Part shown: piece by piece, positions 5,605-13,014 of the stretch
Position numbering within the stretch: the first letter of the stretch is position 1
Layout: every line of letters begins with the position of its first letter
Assembly (NCBI GenBank): GCA_050260275.1
Contig: JBLNBX010000096.1
Span: 1 to 13,014 of the forward strand
Direction: 5' to 3'
Length of the DNA: 13,014 nucleotides
From: DATMXS01 sp050260275
GTDB lineage: Bacteria; Acidobacteriota; Terriglobia; Bryobacterales; Bryobacteraceae
Made by a program: the position numbers and the translations under genes
Notes under the pieces: model-generated
Seen by the model: the letters and a program-made list of their open reading frames with translations, nothing else
Databases searched by the model: none
Told to the model about the DNA's origin: nothing

Positions 5605-6234
5605 CTACATCCGGAAACTCACGCCAACCGTCGTAACGATGCAGTGCAGCCATCCGTCGATCGTCGCGCCCGGGACCGGCGCGATCACTTCTTTCGGGAA
5701 CGGCGTGAGATTGTCGCGAACGTCGAAGCGGAGGCGGACGCGGTCCGAAACGCGCACGCTAACTCCCCCGCCGAAGGTGGCCATCCCTTTGATCTCCGAG
5801 GTCTGGGTGAGAATCGCAAACTGGGCGTTCGGCGGCGCTGCCGCGGCCTGCTCTCCCGTGCCCCAGTACACCTTGCCTCCGCCGCCGGCCAGGAAGTACG
5901 GCCGCACGGGCGCCTCGCGCCGGTTCGGGTACAGCAGCAGGGCGTAGCTGAAGGCGTGCGTCTGGGCCGAGGAACTCGCCTTGACGCCGTTGGACGAGAC
6001 CTTCATATCCGTGAACTGAAACGTGTAACGGATCTCGCCGCCCACATGCTCGTACATGTCATGCACGGCGAAAACCGTGAACGCCGGTGCTGTGTCGAAG
6101 CCCGCCTCGGCTTCCACGCTGCCGCTGCTGACCGTCACATCGGGATAGACGGCGCCGCCCGCGCCGCCGCCCAATTGCCATCGCTGTCCCAGGCACGCGC
6201 CGGCCAACGCGAATAAGAGAAGTGTAAGTCTCAT
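5605..6234 (-). CDS. Outer-membrane beta-barrel protein
   Basis: A 209-residue exported protein with a short N-terminal signal (MRLTLLLFALAGACLGQ). Cleavage may be by signal peptidase I near residue 16. The LAGAC context is a weak lipobox (Cys14), so a lipoprotein is less likely but possible. The mature part shows alternating polar/hydrophobic, aromatic- and Gly-rich strands, for example GGEIRYTFQFTDMKV, HAFSYALLLYP, VRPYFLAGGGGKVYWG, ATFGGGVSVRVSDRVRLRFDVRDN and a final TTVGVSFRM. That pattern fits a small eight-stranded OmpA/OmpX-like barrel (outer-membrane beta-barrel superfamily, pfam13505-like). PYFLAGGGG...GGGVSVRVSDRVRLRFDVRD is the usual phrase of this group. Its ATG lies 15 bp after the stop of the TIGR03437 protein gene, with GGGA as a weak ribosome binding site, so the two genes form an operon. 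The specific function is unknown; a surface structural or adhesion role is an inference. Confidence 0.8.
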   Translation of the reverse strand: MRLTLLLFALAGACLGQRWQLGGGAGGAVYPDVTVSSGSVEAEAGFDTAPAFTVFAVHDMYEHVGGEIRYTFQFTDMKVSSNGVKASSSAQTHAFSYALLLYPNRREAPVRPYFLAGGGGKVYWGTGEQAAAAPPNAQFAILTQTSEIKGMATFGGGVSVRVSDRVRLRFDVRDNLTPFPKEVIAPVPGATIDGWLHCIVTTVGVSFRM

Positions 6235-6249
6235 GTGATTTCCCAGGGC

Positions 6250-9200
6250 TTAGTCAACGACCCGAACAGTGATGCTGGTGGAGAAGCCGCCTTGAGTTAT
6301 AGTCAGCGGAACCTCCATGCCCGTCCGCCCTCTGAGCGGCGCTTTGATGGAGATTCTGTAGACACCGGGCGAACCCGGCTCCAGGCCGGCGAAAAGGACC
6401 GGAACGGTTGTGCCGCCGAGCGTTACCACCGGCCGCCACAGCGCCACGGAAAGCGGATCGGCGAGCCCGGCCGCGCCCGTCGCTACGGCCGGGCTGACAG
6501 GGCCGAGCCCGGTGCAGTATATGTCCAGCCAGTCGTCCGGATGTATCGGGTTCGATAGAGTGACGATCTGGTTGTTCGCGCGCCGGTATACGACCGGGAA
6601 GTCTTGAGGCCAGCCCTCCACTGCCGTATTGAAGAGGGCGGGCGCCACGGTTTGCGTTTGAAACTCGAAGGGGCTGCTGGCCGCGGCCGGCCCATGCAGC
6701 ACGAGCGAGGCCGTTCCTTCGACCTCAAACGGCAGTTGCGCGTTGATCTGGTTCGGCGAGACGAACAGGAGCGGAGCAAGCTGATCGTTAATCGTTATGC
6801 ATGTATCCCCAAGCAGCGTCGGGAGCGGCGTCTGGCTCGCCGATGCAGTTACGCTGCTCAGGTTGTCGCCGAAGATGGAAATCAGCCCGCCAGGCGCAAC
6901 GGCGGTGGAGAAATCGGCGGAGTTGACCGCCGTGCGCACTCGCGGCGCATTCGGACCCGCTTCGTAGTCCGCCGGAAGCACCATGAAACCAGACGTGCTG
7001 AGCGAGACCACTGCCTCGCCTCTGGGCAAAGGCGCAAGCGTACGCGGGAACAGCCGATGGCGATGGTCTGGCACCTTGGGCGCTTCGCTCAGGCGGATGA
7101 AGCTGGTTGGAAATCCAGTTACAACGTCCAGGCGCTCTATTGCGCCGATGCCGAAAACGTTTAGTGCGCCTATGCGCACCAGAAATCCGTTGATGACAGT
7201 AAACCCCGCGGGTATGCCTGCGAATGGGTTGAAAACTCCGACAGTATCAAGTGAAGCGTTGAACAGGCAGCGGCCAGCCACAAACAGGTTATCCGAGAAC
7301 GCGCTGAAGCCGTTGATGATGGAGCCGCAGTGTAGCGGAAAATCCGGACGCACGGTGAATGTGCCCGTCGCGAGGTCGTACACAAGCATCGTGCCGCTCG
7401 CCATCGCGCCGAATATTACTCCGCCAGCGGGCGATGGCAGCAATAGCGTGTTGGCATCGATGACATTTGGAATCGCACCCAGGCTGGGAAGCGCGAACGC
7501 AACGCCGCTTTCGAAAAAGACGCGGTCTATCGTGTTTCTGCCATCAAACACGCGCGACGCGGCGAGAATCACGTTCTTGCTCACGGCGATGGATCGCGGG
7601 AAATGCCCGCGCGGGAATACGATCTTCTTTGCGAGCGCAAGAGTATCCAGGTTAAAGGCGAACGCCGCCTCGGAGTTATCACACCCTACAATGAGGTGCG
7701 CTCCGTCATCCGTCATCGCCATCGTCACCGGGGTGTTGCCTGTGCGAAGGGTGCCGGTGAGGCTGAAGTCGGCCGCGTCGTATATCTGCACTTCGTTCCG
7801 GTCCTCGCGCAAGACATAGAAGCGATTCCTGTACGGGTCCGGCAGTATATCGACCAGGTTGCCGGGCACGTTGAAAATTGTGCCGCGCTGGTCCGGAGCG
7901 CGCACATTGATGTTCAACTGCACCGGCGAGATCACATTCACCGCCGAAGGTGATGTGATGGTGATCGGCACAACGGTCGTGCCCGGTTCGGACTTGAACG
8001 CGTCCGTATCGACGGCTATGCGGACCAGCGCGGGCGTGGTTGGCGACGATGCGGTGACTGTTACTCCCGGAACGTCCGTCGAGACACTGAACGGCGTATG
8101 GCCGCCGCCCGGGTTCTCCACCTTGAACTCGCGGACCGCATTGCCCTGGGCGCACCAGCTCCCGGAGAGCAGCATGTTTTCACCCGAGGTGACCACTCTG
8201 TCGTAGCGGTCCAGCGAGCCCACGGGCAGGATGAGGATGCCCGTCCCGGAGATGCCGTACATCACGTTTCCTGCGGAGTCGAGCACCGCCTCCCCGGCGA
8301 GGTTTTCGGGCAGCAACAGCCGCTCGCGCACAGTGAGATTGTCTGCGTCCGCGATCAGGAGCAGCGGCTGCGTGCCTGTCTGAGCGAGCTGCATGTAGAC
8401 GAGGTTTCGCCCCCCGTCGATTGCGTGGCCCGCGATCGCCGATTCTCCGGCGGTGACCGGGAACTGAGCCAACAGCACGCCAGCGGAGTCGTAGACTGCA
8501 GGACCGACTACAAAGCCGGAACCGGCGGCGTCTGTGCTGAGGGTGAGCGGTCCCGAAGGCGCGGGAAGCACCCAGGAAGACATCACGAAATCTCGGGCAG
8601 CGGCGGAGAAAGCGCAGACCAGCGTGTGGGCGCCGTTCGTGGTTTCGCCTAACACATATATCACGGCGCCATCGCCCGACGCGGCGGCGGCTGCCCTCGA
8701 GAATGTAGCGGGACTGACGTCAGGCTGAGGCGGGGTTCTCGCCACGAGCGCCTCGACGCTCACCATCGCCTGCGTTGAACCGTCTACCGGATCAAAGAGC
8801 CGGAAATCCGACGCGGTGATCACGAGCGCGAGCCCGCCGCCGCCGAATGCCAGGGCGAGCGGCGCGGTATCAAGCTGGTGAACTCGGACGTTGCCTGGTT
8901 GGTCCAGCGCGATCACCGCGATGCCGCCCGCGGGCGCGGCGGTAGAACCCGGCGCCAGAGCAACCGCAAGGAAGCGGCCGTCCGGCGAGACGCTGAGGGA
9001 GCCGCCCCTGGCCGGCAGCGCGACGGAATCGCGCACGGCGCGGTCCGCGATCGAGAGTATATCGACGCGGCTCGCGGATGCGTTGGAGACGTAGACGGCG
9101 CCGCGCGCCTCGTCAAGTGCAATGCCGGCTGCCCGCCCAGGAACCGCGACAGGTGAGCCGAACGTCGCCCCTGTTGCCGCTCCGGCACACAAAGGAAGCA

Positions 9201-9261
9201 GAGCCAGACACACACGCCCCGGAAGCCCCGAGACAGTAAGCCCCCCTCTGAATAAACTCAT
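6250..9261 (-). CDS. Secreted beta-propeller protein with C-terminal TIGR03437 domain
   Basis: A 1003-residue exported protein. The signal peptide is about residues 1-32 (MSLFRGGLTVSGLPGR, then a VCLALLPLCAGAA core). The first half carries YVTN/NHL-like beta-propeller repeats (ARGAVYVSNASASRVDILSI, SLSVSPDGRFLAVAL). Next is an Ig-like segment (VREFKVENPGGGHTPFSVST to VQLNINVRAPD), then a second propeller (YRNRFYVLREDRNEVQIYD, TPVTMAMTDDGAHLIVG). The last ~230 residues (from PRVRTAVNSADF at ~773) match TIGR03437: PGGLISIFGDNLS, LLFVSPNQINAQLPFEV, LDIYCTGLGPV, VLFAGLEPGSPGVYRI. This domain is abundant in Solibacter-type Acidobacteria and its function is unknown. I chose ATG 9261 over the in-frame TTG at 9291 because the TTG overlaps the -10 box, and GAGG lies nine bases before 9261. 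It is the first gene of an operon with the barrel protein. A cell-surface or extracellular role is inferred. Confidence 0.87.
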   Translation of the reverse strand: MSLFRGGLTVSGLPGRVCLALLPLCAGAATGATFGSPVAVPGRAAGIALDEARGAVYVSNASASRVDILSIADRAVRDSVALPARGGSLSVSPDGRFLAVALAPGSTAAPAGGIAVIALDQPGNVRVHQLDTAPLALAFGGGGLALVITASDFRLFDPVDGSTQAMVSVEALVARTPPQPDVSPATFSRAAAAASGDGAVIYVLGETTNGAHTLVCAFSAAARDFVMSSWVLPAPSGPLTLSTDAAGSGFVVGPAVYDSAGVLLAQFPVTAGESAIAGHAIDGGRNLVYMQLAQTGTQPLLLIADADNLTVRERLLLPENLAGEAVLDSAGNVMYGISGTGILILPVGSLDRYDRVVTSGENMLLSGSWCAQGNAVREFKVENPGGGHTPFSVSTDVPGVTVTASSPTTPALVRIAVDTDAFKSEPGTTVVPITITSPSAVNVISPVQLNINVRAPDQRGTIFNVPGNLVDILPDPYRNRFYVLREDRNEVQIYDAADFSLTGTLRTGNTPVTMAMTDDGAHLIVGCDNSEAAFAFNLDTLALAKKIVFPRGHFPRSIAVSKNVILAASRVFDGRNTIDRVFFESGVAFALPSLGAIPNVIDANTLLLPSPAGGVIFGAMASGTMLVYDLATGTFTVRPDFPLHCGSIINGFSAFSDNLFVAGRCLFNASLDTVGVFNPFAGIPAGFTVINGFLVRIGALNVFGIGAIERLDVVTGFPTSFIRLSEAPKVPDHRHRLFPRTLAPLPRGEAVVSLSTSGFMVLPADYEAGPNAPRVRTAVNSADFSTAVAPGGLISIFGDNLSSVTASASQTPLPTLLGDTCITINDQLAPLLFVSPNQINAQLPFEVEGTASLVLHGPAAASSPFEFQTQTVAPALFNTAVEGWPQDFPVVYRRANNQIVTLSNPIHPDDWLDIYCTGLGPVSPAVATGAAGLADPLSVALWRPVVTLGGTTVPVLFAGLEPGSPGVYRISIKAPLRGRTGMEVPLTITQGGFSTSITVRVVD

Positions 9262-9290
9262 TCCCCAGCCCCTCGCCTGTAACTGATTCA

Positions 9291-9319
9291 ATTCTGTAGC
9301 GTGCAGAGGAGCGTGTCAA
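9291..9319 (-). promoter_or_regulatory. Sigma70-type promoter of the TIGR03437 protein operon
   Basis: On the minus strand a perfect -35 box TTGACA (complement of 9314-9319) is followed after 17 bp by CAGAAT (complement of 9291-9296; four of six matches to TATAAT). Transcription would start near 9284, giving a leader of about 23 bases before the ATG at 9261. Confidence 0.65.
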
Positions 9320-9360
9320 CCCGCCCACTTATTGAGCGTGGGAACGAGACACTTACACTG

Positions 9361-9386
9361 TTCTATGTACCAATTCTATGTACTAA
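9361..9386. repeat. Tandem 13-bp direct repeat in AT-rich island
   Basis: TTCTATGTACCAA (9361-9373) is followed directly by TTCTATGTACTAA (9374-9386), with one mismatch. The repeat is in a distinctly AT-rich patch (about 9340-9420) within GC-rich DNA. It lies roughly 80-100 bp upstream of the predicted start of the TIGR03437 operon, a position suitable for an activator, and downstream of the ftsK stop. Function is inferred. Confidence 0.6.
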
Positions 9387-9416
9387 ATAAGTTGACGGAA
9401 ATGTCTGAAGCGCTAT

Positions 9417-11753
9417 TTACTCAATGTCCTGCCGGTCCAGCCAGTCCGGGCGCTTGAGCACTTCGCGCGGCTTGGAGCCATCAGGCGGGCCTATGATGCC
9501 TTCGCGCTGCATCATGTCCAGGATGCGCGCCGCCCTTCCGTAGCCGAGCCTGAGGCGCCGCTGCAGCGTGGATGTGGACGCCTTGCCCATATCAATCACC
9601 ACCCGCACCGCCTCCTCGTACAACGGGTCGCGCTCGCCGGACGAGATGTCCTCCTGCTCCTCTCCCTCCTCCTCCGGAGGCGCAATCAGGAACGACTGGT
9701 CGTAATCGGGCGACGCCTGCTGCTTCCAGAAATCAACCACGCGGTTTATCTCGGGCTCCGTAACGAATGCGCCGTGAACACGCACCAGTCGCGACGAGCC
9801 CGGCGGCAGGAACAGCATGTCGCCCTTGCCGAGCAGGTGCTCCGCGCCCATGACGTCGAGCACGGTGCGCGAGTCCACGCGCGTTGCCACGCGGAAGCTG
9901 AGCCGGGCGGGGAAGTTCGCCTTGATGAGGCCCGTGATCACGTCCACGCTGGGGCGCTGCGTGGCGAGCACAAGGTGTATGCCAACTGCTCGCGCCATTT
10001 GCGCCAGCCGCGTTACCGACGCCTCGACGTTGTGCCCCTCGATCATCATGAGGTCCGCAAGCTCGTCGATAACGATGAGTATGTACGGCAGCGGCTGGAG
10101 TTCCTCGCGCGCTTCGTCTTCCTCGAAAAGCGGAATCGGCTGGCTGCGCAGCTCCGATACTTTGCGGTTGAACTGCTCGATGTTGCGCACGCCCTGCGAC
10201 GCCAGCAAACGCAGCCTGCGCTCCATCTCGAGCACCGCATTGCGCAGGGCGTTGGTGGCCTTCTTCGGGTCGGCTATCACCGGCGTGAGCAGGTGCGGAA
10301 TGCCTTCATACAGGCCCATCTCGAGGCGCTTCGGATCTATGAGGATCATTCGCACCTCGTCCGGCGAACTCTTGTAGAGCACTGACATGATGAGCGTGTT
10401 GAGCATCACGCTCTTGCCCGAGCCGGTTGAGCCGGCGATGAGCAGGTGCGGCATGGACTCGAGCGACGCCACCTTTATGCGTCCGTTGATGTCCTTGCCG
10501 AGCGAGAGCGTCAGGTGCGAGCGTGAGTTGCGGAACTCTTCGGATTCGATGATCTGCCGCAGGCTGATCAGCTCGCGGCGCGTGTTGGGCACCTCGATTC
10601 CCACGGTCGGCTTGCCCGGTATCCGCTCGATCATGACGGATTCGGCCTGCAGGCCCAGGCAGAGGTCTTCCGTGAGCGCCGTGATGCGGTTGTACTTGAT
10701 GCCGGCCTCGGGCTTCAGTTCGAACGTGGTCACCACCGGCCCGGGGTTGATCTGCACCACCGAGCCGAGCACGTTGAACTCCTTGAGCTTCGATTCAATG
10801 CGTGCAGCGATCTGCCTCAGTTCTTCCTCATCGAAGGCGGTGCGGGAGGGCGGCTCGTTCAGCAGATCCGTGGGTGGCAGTTCGTAGCGCTTCGGAGCCC
10901 GGCGCGTCTCGGCCACCAGGCGCGGACCGGCAGCCGGCGCCGCCTCTTCGGCCGGCATCGGCTCGGCAACGGGCTCGGCAGGCAGTTCCTCAAGCGTGCG
11001 GATGGGTATATAGTCTGGCGCAGGAGCTGGCTCTGGATCGGGCTCGAACGGCGGGGCCTCGTTCTCAGTCTCGGGTTCTGCAACGGCAACAGGGAAGGGA
11101 ACCGGTTCCTCCGCGGCAGCCGGCTCGCGGCGCTTGCGCTTGCGCGGGGGCTCGGAAGCCTGTTTCGCCTCGCGCCTCCGCTCGCGCCATGCTCGCCAGC
11201 CCCGCACCGCCGGCCGCACTGGCGCCAGCGCCAGCCCGGAGGCGTACGCGAGATGCGCGAGTTCGAACCCGGTGGCCATGTAGAGCGAGACCAGCACCGC
11301 GGCGCAGATCACGATCACGGCTCCCGTGGTGTTGAACACCGACAGCAGGGCCGCGCCCGCCACCTGTCCGGCCACTCCCCCGGAGGTCAACAGCCGCCAG
11401 CTCGGCGCAATCTCGAACGCCGCGCAGCCGGCCATGATAAACAGCGCCCAGCCGATGATTCTCGCGATGGGCGCTGTGACCGTGCGCCCACGCACCCAGC
11501 GCCAGGCCACCAGCAGAAGCGCGACCGGGAACAGGTATGCCAGCAGGCCGAAAGCCTGGATCATCAGGTCGGAAAGATACGCGCCCGCAACCCCGATCAG
11601 ATTCTTCGCGCGGCCGGCCGCGGCAGTGTTCAGCGAGGGGTCTTCGGGATGATAGGAAACCAGGCTGAGCCAGACGAGCAGCCCCAGGAGAAGGAACAGA
11701 ATCCCCGCCACCTCACCGAGGCGAGGGTATCGTGTCGAGGATGATACGTTCAT
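9417..11753 (-). CDS. ftsK: DNA translocase FtsK/SpoIIIE
   Basis: A 778-residue FtsK, the hexameric ATP-driven pump that clears and orients chromosome termini at the division septum. Four likely transmembrane segments occupy residues ~16-34, 62-84, 96-116 and 136-160. A Pro/Glu/Ala-rich charged linker runs from ~185 to 300; it is short compared with the E. coli linker. The alpha/beta motor follows with PGPVVTTFELKPEAGIKYNRI, Walker A GSTGSGKS (441-448), IDPKRLEMGLYEGIPHLLTPV, Walker B ILIVIDELADLM (558-569) and HLVLATQRPSVDVITGLIKAN. The C-terminal winged-helix gamma domain (~710-765, DPLYEEAVRVV to LQRRLRLGYGRAARILDMM) recognises orienting DNA sites in the family. The frame is open upstream through uppP, but homology begins at the ATG at 11753, which overlaps the uppP stop as ATGA. 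That implies translational coupling as the third gene of lysA-uppP-ftsK. No terminator is evident after the stop. Confidence 0.95.
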   Translation of the reverse strand: MNVSSSTRYPRLGEVAGILFLLLGLLVWLSLVSYHPEDPSLNTAAAGRAKNLIGVAGAYLSDLMIQAFGLLAYLFPVALLLVAWRWVRGRTVTAPIARIIGWALFIMAGCAAFEIAPSWRLLTSGGVAGQVAGAALLSVFNTTGAVIVICAAVLVSLYMATGFELAHLAYASGLALAPVRPAVRGWRAWRERRREAKQASEPPRKRKRREPAAAEEPVPFPVAVAEPETENEAPPFEPDPEPAPAPDYIPIRTLEELPAEPVAEPMPAEEAAPAAGPRLVAETRRAPKRYELPPTDLLNEPPSRTAFDEEELRQIAARIESKLKEFNVLGSVVQINPGPVVTTFELKPEAGIKYNRITALTEDLCLGLQAESVMIERIPGKPTVGIEVPNTRRELISLRQIIESEEFRNSRSHLTLSLGKDINGRIKVASLESMPHLLIAGSTGSGKSVMLNTLIMSVLYKSSPDEVRMILIDPKRLEMGLYEGIPHLLTPVIADPKKATNALRNAVLEMERRLRLLASQGVRNIEQFNRKVSELRSQPIPLFEEDEAREELQPLPYILIVIDELADLMMIEGHNVEASVTRLAQMARAVGIHLVLATQRPSVDVITGLIKANFPARLSFRVATRVDSRTVLDVMGAEHLLGKGDMLFLPPGSSRLVRVHGAFVTEPEINRVVDFWKQQASPDYDQSFLIAPPEEEGEEQEDISSGERDPLYEEAVRVVIDMGKASTSTLQRRLRLGYGRAARILDMMQREGIIGPPDGSKPREVLKRPDWLDRQDIE

Positions 11754-12589
11754 CCGTCGCGGCGGACAAACAAAGCCAGAGCAATTATGATTATGCCAAA
11801 AACAACGCGATAGTAAACGAAAAACCGGAGAGTGCGCGTCCGGAGGAACCGCAGGAACCAGGCGATCACTACCCACCCGGCCACGGCGCTGACCGCCACG
11901 CCGGCGATGAAATCCGTCATCAGTTCGGAAGGAATGCCGCCTGCCTTGTAGACGTCGTGCACGGCCATGATTGCCGCTCCGGTGAGCGCCGGGGTGGACA
12001 GCAGGAACGAGAACCGCGCCGCCGTGTCGCGCTTCATGTTCCGGAACAGTGAAGCCGTGATCGTGATGCCGCTGCGGGACGTCCCCGGCACGATCGCCAG
12101 CGCCTGCGCGCAGCCGACGATGAGGGCGTCCGTCCACGACACCTTATCCATCCCCTTCTTGAGGAATGCGCGGCGGTCTGCGATCCACATAACCACGCCG
12201 ACGCCGATCATCATGCCGGCGATGACTAACGGTCCGCGGAACACCGTCTCGGCGTACTCTTCCAACAACGCGCCGATGATGCCTACGGGCAGCGTGGCAA
12301 CGGCGAGCATCCAAAGCAGGTTGCGGTTGCGGGCGAGTTCGGCGTCCGGCTGGTACCCGATGCCGAAAGCCTGCGCGGCCAGTTGCAGCCAGTCCCGGAA
12401 GAAGTACGCCACTGTGGCGGTGAGCGTTCCGAGGTGCAGTGCGATGTCGAAGGTGAGGTCGCTTACGCCCGCCGTCGGCCCCCAGCCGAACAGCCACCGT
12501 GAGAGAGCCAGGTGGGCGGTGCTGCTGATGGGCAGGAATTCCGTGAGGCTCTGGACGATCGCGAGGATCAGGACTACGTACAGGCTCAT
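11750..12589 (-). CDS. uppP: Undecaprenyl-diphosphatase UppP (BacA)
   Basis: A 279-residue polytopic inner-membrane protein, the usual length for UppP. It removes a phosphate from undecaprenyl diphosphate, recycling the lipid carrier for peptidoglycan and other wall polymers; its overproduction gives bacitracin resistance in E. coli. The N-terminal signature is Q13-SLT-E17 (the (Q/E)xxxE motif), running into EFLPISSTAHL with His26. The second signature is VPGTSRSG (167-174) with Arg172. At least seven hydrophobic segments are visible, including the last at FVYYRVVFGIIIIALALFV. The ATG at 12589 is three bases after the lysA stop, and its own stop overlaps the ftsK start (ATGA), so it is the middle gene of a compact operon. 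The purine-rich GGGGAGAG at the end of lysA may serve as a distant ribosome binding site. Confidence 0.96.
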   Translation of the reverse strand: MSLYVVLILAIVQSLTEFLPISSTAHLALSRWLFGWGPTAGVSDLTFDIALHLGTLTATVAYFFRDWLQLAAQAFGIGYQPDAELARNRNLLWMLAVATLPVGIIGALLEEYAETVFRGPLVIAGMMIGVGVVMWIADRRAFLKKGMDKVSWTDALIVGCAQALAIVPGTSRSGITITASLFRNMKRDTAARFSFLLSTPALTGAAIMAVHDVYKAGGIPSELMTDFIAGVAVSAVAGWVVIAWFLRFLRTRTLRFFVYYRVVFGIIIIALALFVRRDG

Positions 12590-12592
12590 CCG

Positions 12593-13014
12593 CTAAACGC
12601 TCTCTCCCCGGACCAGGTCCTCATACGTCTCTCGCGCTCGCACTACGCGCCACTCGCGTCCTTCCACGAGCACCTCCGCCGGCCTCGGGCGCGAGTTGTA
12701 GTTCGACGCCTGCACGAAGCCGTACGCGCCGGCCGTCCGCACGGCCAGCAGGTCGCCCGGAAGCGCCTCCGGCATCTCGCGGGCGCGGGCCAGGAAATCG
12801 CCGCTCTCGCAGATGGGCCCGACGACGTCGGCAACCACCGTGCCCCGGTCATTCTTACGCACAGGAATTATCTCGTGGTGCGCCTGGTAGAGCGCCGGAC
12901 GTATGAGGTCATTCATGGCGGCGTCGACAACCATGAACTCCCTTGGTCTGTTCGCCTTTCTGTAGAGCACGCGCGTTACCAGAATGCCCGCCTCGGCCAC
13001 GATGGAGCGTCCCG
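12593..13014 (-). CDS. lysA: Diaminopimelate decarboxylase, C-terminal part (partial)
   Basis: The gene enters from the right edge; only the last ~140 codons and the stop are visible. The reading frame at the edge gives GRSIVAEAGILVTRVLYRK, where GRSIVAEAG is the phosphate-binding turn of fold-type III PLP decarboxylases. Then come FMVVDAAMNDLIRPALYQAHHEI, VVGPICESGDFLAR (with the active-site Cys-Glu-Ser), LPGDLLAVRTAGAYGFVQAS, NYNSRPRPAEVLV and ETYEDLVRGE. This is the LysA C-terminal beta-domain in full and in order. LysA makes L-lysine from meso-diaminopimelate in the cytoplasm, the last step of lysine biosynthesis, and so draws on the same meso-DAP pool that feeds peptidoglycan. It is followed after three bases by uppP and is probably the first visible gene of the lysA-uppP-ftsK operon. 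Its start and promoter lie outside the window. Confidence 0.95.
   Translation of the reverse strand, partial: GRSIVAEAGILVTRVLYRKANRPREFMVVDAAMNDLIRPALYQAHHEIIPVRKNDRGTVVADVVGPICESGDFLARAREMPEALPGDLLAVRTAGAYGFVQASNYNSRPRPAEVLVEGREWRVVRARETYEDLVRGESV

Noticed and set aside
9324..9342. CCCAC...GTGGG inverted repeat as terminator
   Set aside because: Only five base pairs with a nine-base loop and no T-tract on either side.
9392..9419. Plus-strand TTGACG-16-TATTTA promoter-like pair
   Set aside because: It would transcribe antisense into ftsK with no gene downstream; in an AT-rich patch such matches arise by chance.
11754..12137. In-frame upstream extension of ftsK giving a 906-residue product
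   Set aside because: It overlaps well-supported uppP in another frame; FtsK homology starts at the ATG at 11753, which overlaps the uppP stop as ATGA.
1..13014. CRISPR array accompanying the Cas6-like gene
   Set aside because: Reading the intergenic regions near the gene and across the window showed no set of regularly spaced identical repeats; the only tandem repeat is the two-copy 13-mer at 9361-9386, which has no spacers.

Overview
This is a GC-rich bacterial chromosomal window, most likely from an acidobacterium of the Solibacter/Bryobacter type (Bryobacterales). The main clue is the 1003-residue secreted protein at 6250-9261. Its last ~230 residues match the C-terminal domain known as TIGR03437, which is greatly expanded in that lineage. 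The gene content otherwise looks like ordinary chromosome: no integrase, transposase, insertion sequence or phage gene was seen.

Layout. Positions 1-88 hold the 5' end of a minus-strand gene that looks like malto-oligosyltrehalose trehalohydrolase (treZ). It is divergent from a uridine kinase gene (157-768, +). Uridine kinase converges on a YciE/YciF-type ferritin-like protein (779-1297, -). Next comes a compact secretion/translation unit on the plus strand: a near-consensus sigma70 promoter (1491-1519), secG (1577-1945), tRNA-Leu(GAG) with encoded CCA (1977-2063), and a 12-bp GNRA-loop hairpin terminator (2084-2119). A class V PLP aminotransferase (2184-3335, -) is divergent from an exported M48 zinc metalloprotease (3433-4434, +).

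From 4521 to 9261 three minus-strand genes may form one transcription unit, read in this order: the TIGR03437 beta-propeller protein, an outer-membrane beta-barrel protein starting 15 bp after it, and, 73 bp further on, a stand-alone Cas6/RAMP-type endoribonuclease. No CRISPR array and no other cas gene is in the window. A TTGACA-17-CAGAAT promoter (9291-9319, -) precedes the unit, and a tandem 13-bp direct repeat in an AT-rich island (9361-9386) lies behind it as a possible regulator site.

The last block (9417-13014, -) is a tightly packed operon: lysA (diaminopimelate decarboxylase, 3' end only), uppP (undecaprenyl-diphosphatase) and ftsK (DNA translocase). lysA and uppP are 3 bp apart, and uppP and ftsK overlap by ATGA. 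It links lysine and cell-wall precursor supply, lipid-carrier recycling and chromosome segregation at division.

The most interesting points are the orphan Cas6-like protein placed downstream of a surface/secreted gene pair, and the secG-tRNA-Leu(GAG) order, which is also found in E. coli (secG-leuU). Nothing here amounts to a clearly new system.
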